From Rickettsiales bacterium (lineage in GTDB: Bacteria > Pseudomonadota > Alphaproteobacteria > Rs-D84), in NCBI GenBank assembly GCA_031259365.1, contig JAIRLP010000104.1, positions 1-5,620 on the forward strand: DNA of 5,620 bases, written 5' to 3'. Both the position numbers and the translations under genes were made by a program. Shown in pieces: positions 1 to 5,620 of this stretch (position 1 is the stretch's first letter; every line of letters begins with the position of its first letter). Below the pieces are notes generated by a model. The model was not told where the DNA came from, made no database searches, and was given only the letters and a program-made list of their open reading frames with translations.

Positions 1-1
1 T

Positions 2-64
2 AATAAAATGGGTGGTTATTGGATTGTCCCGCTTCGACAAGCAGATGGTTATGTCAGGAAATAA
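2..64 (+). CDS. C-terminal end of an unidentified protein (partial, cut by left edge)
   Basis: An open frame enters from the left edge and ends at TAA (62-64). Its last 20 residues contain GGYWIVPLRQADGYVRK, a plausible protein tail that I do not recognise. Two things support this frame. The stop sits directly in front of the hairpin terminator, and the minus strand has no ATG in bases 1-60 that could start a gene running left. The neighbouring plus frame is also open (to TGA at 78-80), but its stop would fall inside the terminator stem, which makes it the weaker choice. The gene would be convergent with the lipoprotein gene on the other strand. Function cannot be inferred from so short a piece. 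Confidence 0.4.
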   Translation, partial: NKMGGYWIVPLRQADGYVRK

Positions 65-89
65 AAAAACGGTCATTTGACCGGTTTTT
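63..89. terminator. Bidirectional rho-independent terminator between convergent genes
   Basis: The stem CGGTC (70-74) pairs with GACCG (79-83) around an ATTT loop. An A7 run lies on the left (63-69) and a T5 run on the right (85-89). Read on the minus strand, the hairpin is followed by seven T residues and comes immediately after the lipoprotein stop codon (complement of 88-90). Read on the plus strand, it follows the stop at 62-64 and runs into GTTTTTA. It can therefore serve both converging genes. The stem has only five GC-rich pairs, extended by A-T pairing beyond one mismatch. The minus-strand orientation has the better T tract. Confidence 0.75.
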
Positions 90-1719
90 ATTCATAAATT
101 TCGACATCATCAATCAGCTGGCGATCCACTGTTCCGATAGGTACAGGTTGGAAATTTGGATCAGTGATCACATCGCTGTCGTCTTCGGGCAGAATAACAA
201 CTTCTTCTGCTGCAGATGGTACAGGGACATTTACACGCGTATTTGCACCATATGTTTTGGATTTATATTTACCACGCAGACGTTCTGGAATTCTGATGTA
301 ATTCATTGGATTAACACCGGGCCCAGTCAGTTCCATCTCTTGCGCTGTGGAAATCTGACGCAAGGATACATTATAAACGGGTGTTAAAAAGTCTCTTTGT
401 GCAGCGCGGGCCAATCCGGCTGTGCCACTGCCGTTCATTTCAACAATCTGCAATGCACGTTCACTTTCGCCTGTTAGTTTTAAACGGAACAATCCATCTA
501 AACCATTATAACCACTGGGGTCCAACAGATAGGCCGCGGGCATTTTAGAAGAATGTAACATACCAATTACCAAATTTGCGGCATCAAATCCAAATGTATC
601 TAGACGAGATGGTTTGTGCCCCGAAACTTGTTCATACAATTTTGAAAAGTCTTCGGACTGGGCAGGCAAGGCCGCATATTTGCTACCTGCAAAAGAAAAG
701 TCATTTAACAGTTCTGTGCCATCCCACAATGCTGTTCCATAGAAACGGGCATCCCGTGGCGCAACATCAAAGTAACGTAAGAATGACGCCAGTGCTTTTG
801 TGTCGCCCGCATTGCCCAAGAATAATACAGCGTCATATGGTACTTTGCCTAATGTGTCGGATTTATCCAGTTTCGTCAATTGGGTATTCAAAGATGATTT
901 TTCCACAGATACTAATGTCTCGCGGTTCAGAATATCTGACAAGATTTCCCGGGCCTTGGTGTTAGCAGATGTACGTGCGGCATACATAGACGCTTTTTGT
1001 GCAGCCGATTTGATGGAATCTGAATTGCCTTCGGTATAATAGAATAAACCTGCAATTGGCATATCATAAGTATTCGCAGCTTGTACCGCAGCACCTGCCA
1101 TACGTTCACCAGATGCGGTTTTTGGTGCCATAATAACAACACCAGTCGCCTTGTCTTGTTCCATTTCTTTGATAATAACTTCCACGCTTTGTGCGGGGAT
1201 CAATGCCACTGTCATAACACCATTTCCAATCGCAGATGCATCAGATGTAAATGAAAGAACTGGTAAAGATTCAGGCTTCATATCACGAACCAACCGTGCA
1301 TCTTCTGCAAAGACAGGACCGATAACAATATCTGGGTTTGTCGCCAATGCGTTTGTGATAATGCTTTGTTTCTGTAACTTGTTACCAGTAATGTCATAGA
1401 AGGTAACAGATACATTGTCATATTTACGTTGCAGGAATGCCATTTCAACGGATGTGTTTATACCACGTCCAACTTCGGAATTTGGACCAGACAAAGGCAA
1501 CATAACCGCAACATTCTTTAGATCAGATGTCAGGGCATAGGTATACATCGCATCCCCATGTCCGTAAATTTCATATTCAGGATAATTGAAATCATTCTGC
1601 ATTTGCGCCGGACTTGACGTCGGCATTTCACCATATTCACCATACCAATCAGCCTGGGGCGTGCATGCGGCCAGAGCAGAAATGATGGTGAAAAGTCCAA
1701 AAATTCTCTTTATAAACAT
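88..1719 (-). CDS. Penicillin-binding protein activator-like lipoprotein (LppC/LpoA family, periplasmic-binding fold)
   Basis: The predicted protein has 543 residues. It opens with a lipoprotein signal peptide: MFIKR, a hydrophobic stretch, then the lipobox LAAC with the acylated Cys at 19. The next residue is Thr, not Asp, which fits outer-membrane sorting. Residues about 70 to 440 look like a type I periplasmic-binding (ABC substrate-binding-like) fold. The family-typical opening strand VAVMLPLSG lies at 70-78, followed by a helix beginning GRGI, and PDIVIGPVF comes later. LpoA of gamma-proteobacteria activates a peptidoglycan synthase from the outer membrane. For alphaproteobacterial members this role is inferred by homology only. 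The N-terminal TPR-like domain of E. coli LpoA is absent. The last ~93 residues form a Pro- and acid-rich tail, probably disordered. I chose the start at 1719 because TGGA lies seven bases upstream and the signal peptide begins well there. An ATG four codons upstream (1731) is possible but has no clear ribosome site. The open frame reaches 1884, but that extension overlaps rsmI. Confidence 0.85.
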   Translation of the reverse strand: MFIKRIFGLFTIISALAACTPQADWYGEYGEMPTSSPAQMQNDFNYPEYEIYGHGDAMYTYALTSDLKNVAVMLPLSGPNSEVGRGINTSVEMAFLQRKYDNVSVTFYDITGNKLQKQSIITNALATNPDIVIGPVFAEDARLVRDMKPESLPVLSFTSDASAIGNGVMTVALIPAQSVEVIIKEMEQDKATGVVIMAPKTASGERMAGAAVQAANTYDMPIAGLFYYTEGNSDSIKSAAQKASMYAARTSANTKAREILSDILNRETLVSVEKSSLNTQLTKLDKSDTLGKVPYDAVLFLGNAGDTKALASFLRYFDVAPRDARFYGTALWDGTELLNDFSFAGSKYAALPAQSEDFSKLYEQVSGHKPSRLDTFGFDAANLVIGMLHSSKMPAAYLLDPSGYNGLDGLFRLKLTGESERALQIVEMNGSGTAGLARAAQRDFLTPVYNVSLRQISTAQEMELTGPGVNPMNYIRIPERLRGKYKSKTYGANTRVNVPVPSAAEEVVILPEDDSDVITDPNFQPVPIGTVDRQLIDDVEIYE

Positions 1720-1746
1720 TGAAAAATCCATTCTGTCTGTTATTAT
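1719..1746 (+). promoter_or_regulatory. Candidate promoter for rsmI-engB-addB
   Basis: TTGAAA (1719-1724) and TATTAT (1741-1746) are separated by 16 bases. The -10 box carries an upstream TG (1738-1739), making it an extended -10. Transcription would begin near 1753, about 20 bases before the rsmI ATG and just ahead of its ribosome binding site. A TATAAT at 1752-1757 looks closer to consensus, but it would start transcription inside the Shine-Dalgarno sequence and has no good -35. The -35 box starts on the last base of the divergent lipoprotein start codon. Confidence 0.5.
1727..1730 (-). promoter_or_regulatory. Ribosome binding site of the lipoprotein gene
   Basis: Read on the minus strand, TGGA (1730 to 1727) precedes the ATG at 1719 with a seven-base spacer. 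The alternative ATG at 1731 has only ACAGACAG-type sequence in front of it. This favours the shorter start, which also gives a standard lipoprotein signal peptide. Confidence 0.5.
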
Positions 1747-1749
1747 CTT

Positions 1750-1778
1750 ACTATAATATAAAAGGATTTCAAATGCAA
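1750..1778 (-). promoter_or_regulatory. Candidate promoter for the lipoprotein gene
   Basis: Read on the minus strand, TTGCAT (1778 to 1773) and TATAGT (1755 to 1750) are separated by 17 bases. They would start transcription near 1743, leaving a leader of about 24 bases before the ATG at 1719. The -35 box covers the first codons of rsmI. An alternative pair, TTGAAA (1772 to 1767) with GATAAT (1747 to 1742), has a long 19-base spacer. The region is AT-rich, so chance matches are expected. Confidence 0.4.
1761..1766 (+). promoter_or_regulatory. Ribosome binding site that fixes the rsmI start
   Basis: AAAGGA is followed by six bases and then the ATG at 1773. This selects the internal ATG over the upstream in-frame ATG at 1719, whose extra 18 residues do not resemble the family and which would overlap the divergent gene start. 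Confidence 0.7.
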
Positions 1779-2570
1779 TCGGGCTTGTACATTGTTGGCA
1801 CACCAATCGGTAATCTAGGAGATATGTCCCCGCGAGCCATCGAAGTCTTGCAAATGGTGGATTTGATCGCATGTGAAGATACAAGGGTTTTTGGTAAACT
1901 GGCGTCTCATTTTAATATCAAAACAAAAAAAATATCATTTCATGAACATAATGAAAAAGATGCGGTATCAAACCTGACGACCAGAATCCAAAATGGTGAA
2001 TCTGTTGCACTGGTCAGTGATGCGGGAATGCCTGGAATATCCGATCCTGGTTTTCGTATTGTGCGCCAATGTCGTGGCATGGATTTACCTGTATTTGTGG
2101 TGCCGGGACCTGTGGCGGCGACATCGGCTTTGGTGTTGTCTGGATTTCCAACAGATAGATTTACGTTCTGTGGTTTTTTTGATGAAAAAAAGGTCCGTGA
2201 CGACAATAAAATCCGTCATACGATTATTTATTACGAAAGCCCAACCCGCATTATGACGACAATCGGGACTTTGGCTCGCGTTATGCCAGAACGCAGAATT
2301 GCGATTGTTCGTGAAATCACAAAAATGTTTGAAGAAACAATAATTGGCTATCCTGCTGAATTATTATCTATCACCCCACCACGTGGGGAAATCGTAATTG
2401 TGGTAGATAGCGCGCCAGATAAAAAAATGTCAGAGATGGATATTCGTGATATCGTCAATGATGTGGTGTCAAGTTCTACGAAATCTGCCGCCGCAGACAT
2501 TGCAGCGCGCGCAGGAATTTCGAAAAAAGAAGCATACAAACGGTTGATCAAAAAAGAAGGTGATGCATAA
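1773..2570 (+). CDS. rsmI: 16S rRNA (cytidine-1402-2'-O)-methyltransferase RsmI
   Basis: The product has 265 residues. By family knowledge, RsmI uses S-adenosylmethionine to methylate the ribose of C1402 in the decoding centre of 16S rRNA, acting on the assembled small subunit in the cytoplasm. The tetrapyrrole-methylase-like fold is visible block by block: YIVGTPIGNLGD at 6-17, ACEDTR at 33-38, SFHEHNE at 55-61, VSDAGMPGISDPG at 81-93, VPGPVAATSAL at 110-120, SGFPTDRF at 123-130, YESPTRI at 154-160, then REITKMFEE and PRGEIVIVV. The C-terminal helical segment contains SKKEAYKRL, typical of the family. The protein is slightly shorter than E. coli RsmI (about 286 residues). The difference is at the N-terminus and in the loop between GFF (134-136) and YESP, which is several residues shorter than usual. 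The SDAGMPG variant of the more common SDAGTPL also occurs in other lineages. It is the first gene of the plus-strand run and its stop overlaps the engB start by one base (TAATG). Confidence 0.95.
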   Translation: MQSGLYIVGTPIGNLGDMSPRAIEVLQMVDLIACEDTRVFGKLASHFNIKTKKISFHEHNEKDAVSNLTTRIQNGESVALVSDAGMPGISDPGFRIVRQCRGMDLPVFVVPGPVAATSALVLSGFPTDRFTFCGFFDEKKVRDDNKIRHTIIYYESPTRIMTTIGTLARVMPERRIAIVREITKMFEETIIGYPAELLSITPPRGEIVIVVDSAPDKKMSEMDIRDIVNDVVSSSTKSAAADIAARAGISKKEAYKRLIKKEGDA

Positions 2571-3127
2571 TGGTAAAATTTGTCGGCAGTTTTGAAAAAG
2601 TATCACAATTACCAGAAAACGGGTTCCCTGAATATGCCTTTATTGGCCGCAGTAATGTTGGCAAGTCTTCTTTGATCAATGCGATCGCAGGCCGGGTTAT
2701 TGCACGTACATCTAAAACACCAGGTCGTACACAGTCATTGAATTTATTTAATTTTAATGATCGTGTTATGATTGTGGACTTGCCAGGGTATGGCTATGCC
2801 AAGGTGTCCAAGGTTGACCAGATTCGCTGGTTAGAAAGACTGGAAGATTATTTGTTAAATCGCCGTCAGTTAACACGTCTGTTTATCTTGATTGATTCGC
2901 GCGTTGGTGTCAAAGAATCAGATCTGGATATTATGGATCTTTGTGATCGTAATGGAATTTCTTACCAGGTTATATTAACCAAAAAAGATAAAAAAATACG
3001 TGAAAAAGATCAGGCGAAAATCAGCGCCACAGATCATCCTGCAATGATGGAAGAAATCGTCGGCACTTCATCTGAAAAGAAATATGGTATCGACAGAATG
3101 CGGGAAATATTGGACATATGCCAGTAA
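2570..3127 (+). CDS. engB: Ribosome biogenesis GTPase EngB (YihA/YsxC)
   Basis: The product has 185 residues and is a TrmE-Era-EngA-YihA-Septin-type GTPase. The family is needed for late assembly of the large ribosomal subunit. All five nucleotide-binding elements are present: the P-loop GRSNVGKS at 26-33, the switch I region TSKTPGRTQSLN at 47-58 with the conserved Thr, DLPGYGYA at 70-77, TKKD at 137-140 giving guanine specificity, and TSSEKKYGID at 166-175. The short leader ending LPENGFPEYAFIG is the usual EngB beginning, so the start is well placed. AGGTGA (2558-2563) inside the end of rsmI provides a ribosome binding site six bases upstream. The start codon shares one base with the rsmI stop, which suggests translational coupling. 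No key residue is missing. The protein is at the short end of the family, with a compact C-terminus. Confidence 0.96.
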   Translation: MVKFVGSFEKVSQLPENGFPEYAFIGRSNVGKSSLINAIAGRVIARTSKTPGRTQSLNLFNFNDRVMIVDLPGYGYAKVSKVDQIRWLERLEDYLLNRRQLTRLFILIDSRVGVKESDLDIMDLCDRNGISYQVILTKKDKKIREKDQAKISATDHPAMMEEIVGTSSEKKYGIDRMREILDICQ

Positions 3128-5620
3128 AACATAATATCTTTTGTGCAACGAATCCGCTGCGACTGTTGGATGCTTTGTGGGAAATCATAAAGCAAAGTGG
3201 CGCTGATTTTTCTGATCACATTATATTCTTGCCGTCGCGACGCGCGGTACGCAGCGTGGAAAAGATGTTCGTGGACAAAGTCGGGTCTGCTGTTTTGTTG
3301 CCGGCGCTTGTGGCGCTGGGCGAGGGTGCGGACGAAGACACCGAAGATAATGAAGATGTTGTCGCACCAGATGTTGTTTCTAATATCGAACGCGTTGTTA
3401 TTCTGTCTAAATTATTAAGTGCTGATCCAAACATAAGAACAATTTCAAATGCGTTACCGATTGCGCGTGATTTGGCGCGTATGCAAGATTATCTGGAGAA
3501 TGAAGGAATAGATGGCTCTACAATTGACTGGGCCGAAATGGTTGATGAAAAATATGCCAAGCATTTTCAACAAAAGGCAAACTTTCTGGATATTGTTACC
3601 CGTGTTCTGCCAATGCAAACGGAATTTCAAATTACACAAAGTAAAAAGCGTAACGATGATATTCGTGCTTGGCAAAAACAATTACATGATAAAAAGAAAG
3701 TTGTTGTCTGTGGGTCAACGGCCAGCGTCCCTGCAACGGCTGATTTGATGGTTTGTATTGCCGGTCTGGAAAATGGATATATTATTTTACCAGGCAAGAT
3801 AGATGGGCGCACGACAGATTTTGAATTAGATACCAATCCGTATAATTCCGAATATAAATTTCTTAATAGAATTGGTGTCGACCCACGTGATGTTCAAGTG
3901 ATTGATATGGGATCATCAGATATTGATTTCTTTAATCAGGCGTTTGGGAATATGGGCGGTCTGGTTAATTCCAAATGTCATGCGCAATTAATTGAATGTG
4001 CCCGCGAAAGCGAAGAAGCCGAAGCCGTGGCCGAAATTGTCCAGCGCGCCATTGCGGGCAATAAAACAGTTTTGGTTATAACGCCTGACGCCGCCGGAAA
4101 CCAACGTATAGCGGCAGCCCTGGCAAATCGAAAGATCAGTGCAGACTTTTCCGGTGGCAAAAGTGGCATAATGACATTGGCGGGCCGCGCGATATTAAAT
4201 CTGTTTGATGATTGGATGGAAGACAAACGGGATACGAATGAAATTTATTTCAATTCGTCGGCGACCGAAGGGATGCGGGCCCGGGCTGTTTCCGCAAAGC
4301 GAAGCGCTGGCGAAAATAAGAATCCAAAATTTGATAATCTATATAAACAAAATGATTCTAATCTATTCAAGACTATCGTTAATATTATTGAAGCCATGCC
4401 AGATATCTTGACACCGAAATTTCAATTTGATTCTGATGAATCCGCAGTCGTTTGGGAAGCGTTGGAAAAAATGTCTGATGCATTGTTCAAAAATGGGATT
4501 ATCTTGACTTTACCTGATGCACGCAGCGTCGTCGCAGATGCACTGTCTGGCGTATCTGTGCGTCCACCAATGGATGATGAAGCCAGCGTGTGTGTATTGG
4601 GTACAATTGAATCTAGAATGCAATCAGCAGATGTGGTCATCTTAACCGGCTTGAACGAAGGGATGTTCCCAAGCATCGGTTATGAAAATTCCTGGCTGCC
4701 GCGCGCCATGGCGCATGCGATTGGATTGCCGTCGCCGGACAGAAAAGTATCTTTGATGGCATTGGACTTTATGAATCTGTCTTGTGGACGCGAAGTCTAT
4801 TGGTTACGCAGCAAAACGGCCGGATCATCGCAGACCACGGAATCGCGATTTATTTCACGTGTGGATGTGGCCCAAAAGGGAATAGACAAATCAGCCGCGG
4901 CTGATATTTTGAACGCTGTGCGCAGCCGAGATAACGTTCCATACAAACCATTAGATTATTCTGCGCCGCGTGTGCCAGCAGATCGCAGTGATGTCTATGT
5001 CACAGAACTGGAATTGTTGATTCATAATCCATATGCCTTTTATGTGCGTCATATTTTGCGTTTGTATCCAATAGATGATTATTGGCATGAACCTGATGCG
5101 CGTGACTTTGGTAACTTGGTGCACGGCATTATTGAAAAAGCCAGCGGCTGGACCACTGATCAAATTGTTGCCGAACTGGATAAACGTGCGCGCGAAATCT
5201 TGCCTGGCGGCAGTGTGATCTTTCATTTCTGGCACAAGCGTTTTGTAGAAATAGCGTCGGCAATCGTACAAATGTTGTTATCCGGCTCCAATGCCGGAAT
5301 TGAAATCAAGGGCAGTGTAAATATCGCAGGCCGCAATGTTCGCGCCAAGGCAGACAGAATTTGGGACGGGGTTGTTTTGGATATTAAAACAGGCGCCGCC
5401 CCATCCAAAAGTCAGTTAGAACAGGGCAATATGCCGCAGTTGCCACTGGAAGCTTATATCATGCAGAACCAAGGTTTCCCAATTGCAACAACGGCAAAAT
5501 CACAAACACCTGTGTTACAGTTTCTACAATTACAAAACGGTAATGTGAAATTAATAGAATATGACGCACTTACAACACAGAAGATGATAGATGCATCTGT
5601 GTCGAAGGTATCTCAGTTAT
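3118..5620 (+). CDS. addB: Double-strand break repair protein AddB, alphaproteobacterial type (3' end cut by the window)
   Basis: The frame is open for 834 codons to the right edge. AddB pairs with the AddA helicase-nuclease to resect double-strand breaks and load RecA. Visible blocks are IFLPSRRA (36-43), LLPALVALGEGADED (60-74), CGSTASVPATADL (198-210), LTGLNEGMFP (509-518) and GLPSPDRK (536-543). The C-terminal PD-(D/E)XK nuclease shows His in FGNLVHG (664-670), Asp in KADRI (744-748), DIKTG (755-759) and PQLPLEAY (773-780). No Walker A GKT is present, as expected for this subtype. In HNPYAFY (636-642), Asn stands where iron-sulfur AddB proteins have Cys. The ATG at 3118 is the first after the in-frame stop at 3073 and overlaps engB by 10 bases. 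Only a weak GGA lies near it, so coupling to engB translation is likely. The region around residues 360-410 is shorter than I expect for the family and holds a GC-rich patch. Most of the nuclease domain is inside the window, so perhaps several dozen residues are missing. Confidence 0.92.
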   Translation, partial: MPVKHNIFCATNPLRLLDALWEIIKQSGADFSDHIIFLPSRRAVRSVEKMFVDKVGSAVLLPALVALGEGADEDTEDNEDVVAPDVVSNIERVVILSKLLSADPNIRTISNALPIARDLARMQDYLENEGIDGSTIDWAEMVDEKYAKHFQQKANFLDIVTRVLPMQTEFQITQSKKRNDDIRAWQKQLHDKKKVVVCGSTASVPATADLMVCIAGLENGYIILPGKIDGRTTDFELDTNPYNSEYKFLNRIGVDPRDVQVIDMGSSDIDFFNQAFGNMGGLVNSKCHAQLIECARESEEAEAVAEIVQRAIAGNKTVLVITPDAAGNQRIAAALANRKISADFSGGKSGIMTLAGRAILNLFDDWMEDKRDTNEIYFNSSATEGMRARAVSAKRSAGENKNPKFDNLYKQNDSNLFKTIVNIIEAMPDILTPKFQFDSDESAVVWEALEKMSDALFKNGIILTLPDARSVVADALSGVSVRPPMDDEASVCVLGTIESRMQSADVVILTGLNEGMFPSIGYENSWLPRAMAHAIGLPSPDRKVSLMALDFMNLSCGREVYWLRSKTAGSSQTTESRFISRVDVAQKGIDKSAAADILNAVRSRDNVPYKPLDYSAPRVPADRSDVYVTELELLIHNPYAFYVRHILRLYPIDDYWHEPDARDFGNLVHGIIEKASGWTTDQIVAELDKRAREILPGGSVIFHFWHKRFVEIASAIVQMLLSGSNAGIEIKGSVNIAGRNVRAKADRIWDGVVLDIKTGAAPSKSQLEQGNMPQLPLEAYIMQNQGFPIATTAKSQTPVLQFLQLQNGNVKLIEYDALTTQKMIDASVSKVSQL
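4256..4315 (+). repeat. GC-rich, dyad-containing patch inside addB, possibly a small in-frame inserted element
   Basis: The line 4261-4320 has 38 G or C in 60 bases, against 22 in the preceding 60 and 13 in the following 60. Inside it lie the palindrome GCCCGGGC (4279-4286), a TGCGG/CCGCA pair (4274-4278 with 4292-4296), and a hairpin at 4289-4315. The hairpin has outer TTTC/GAAA, then GC/GC past a bulge, and inner AGCG/CGCT around AAG. The frame stays open and encodes about residues 380-401, rich in Ala, Arg and Lys. It resembles in style the Rickettsia palindromic elements that insert in frame into genes. No second copy exists in this window, so calling it a repeat is inference. Confidence 0.3.

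Noticed and set aside
19..387. Plus-strand open frame of 122 codons opposite the lipoprotein gene
   Set aside because: It runs through the terminator and antisense to the well-supported lipoprotein gene, with no recognisable protein features.
1752..1757. TATAAT as the rsmI -10 box
   Set aside because: It would start transcription within or after the Shine-Dalgarno sequence, and no good -35 sits 16-18 bases upstream. The TGTTATTAT at 1738-1746 with TTGAAA fits better.
1719..1772. N-terminal extension of RsmI by 18 residues from ATG 1719
   Set aside because: It overlaps the divergent gene's start codon. The AAAGGA at 1761-1766 and the family beginning (YIVGTPIGNL) fit the start at 1773.
1720..1884. 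N-terminal extension of the minus-strand lipoprotein frame by 55 residues
   Set aside because: It would overlap rsmI by more than 100 bases, and its sequence does not look like a signal peptide. The LAAC lipobox and a ribosome site support the start at 1719.
2374..2388. Perfect 6-base-pair hairpin CCCCAC/GTGGGG inside rsmI
   Set aside because: It lies in the codons of the conserved TPPRGE segment and is followed by mixed sequence with no T run, so chance is the simpler explanation.
3300..3360. Acidic low-complexity run in AddB (GEGADEDTEDNED) as a possible insertion
   Set aside because: Alphaproteobacterial AddB proteins typically have a similar acidic stretch after the LLP block, so it is expected.
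4205..4411. Second plus-strand frame inside addB over the GC-rich patch
   Set aside because: It is a shadow frame. The addB frame is continuous on both sides and carries family motifs upstream and downstream, so there is no sign of a frameshift here.

Overview
The window looks like a piece of chromosome from an AT-leaning alphaproteobacterium with small, tightly packed genes. The strongest evidence is the AddB protein. It is of the alphaproteobacterial type: there is no Walker A motif at the N-terminus, it has LPSRRA, VPATADL, GLNEGMFP, GLPSPDRK and QLPLEA blocks, and Asn-Pro replaces the Cys-Pro of iron-sulfur AddB proteins. A penicillin-binding-protein-activator-like lipoprotein lying head-to-head with rsmI is also, from memory, a common alphaproteobacterial arrangement. 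I cannot name a genus. A host- or gut-associated lineage with a reduced genome is plausible but only inferred.

Layout, left to right: (1) about 20 codons of an unidentified plus-strand gene end at 64. (2) A small hairpin at 63-89, flanked by A and T runs, serves as a shared terminator between convergent genes. (3) A minus-strand lipoprotein gene (88-1719) encodes a periplasmic-binding-like protein of the LppC/LpoA (penicillin-binding protein activator) family. (4) A 53-base divergent intergenic region holds candidate promoters for both directions. (5) A plus-strand run of three overlapping genes follows: rsmI (1773-2570, 16S rRNA 2'-O-methyltransferase), engB (2570-3127, ribosome-assembly GTPase) and addB (3118 to the right edge, nuclease/helicase-like subunit of the AddAB recombination complex). 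No gene-free stretch longer than 300 bases exists, and I see no tRNA, rRNA, CRISPR or insertion sequence.

The plus-strand genes overlap by 1 and 10 bases, so they are very probably one transcript that couples ribosome maturation (RsmI, EngB) with double-strand-break repair (AddB). The divergent lipoprotein serves the cell envelope. All four are housekeeping functions. I found no convincing new biological system. The most unusual signal is a GC-rich, dyad-rich patch of about 60 bases embedded in frame in the AT-rich middle of addB (about 4256-4315), where the protein also appears shorter than its relatives. It resembles the small palindromic elements that insert in frame into genes of some alphaproteobacteria.
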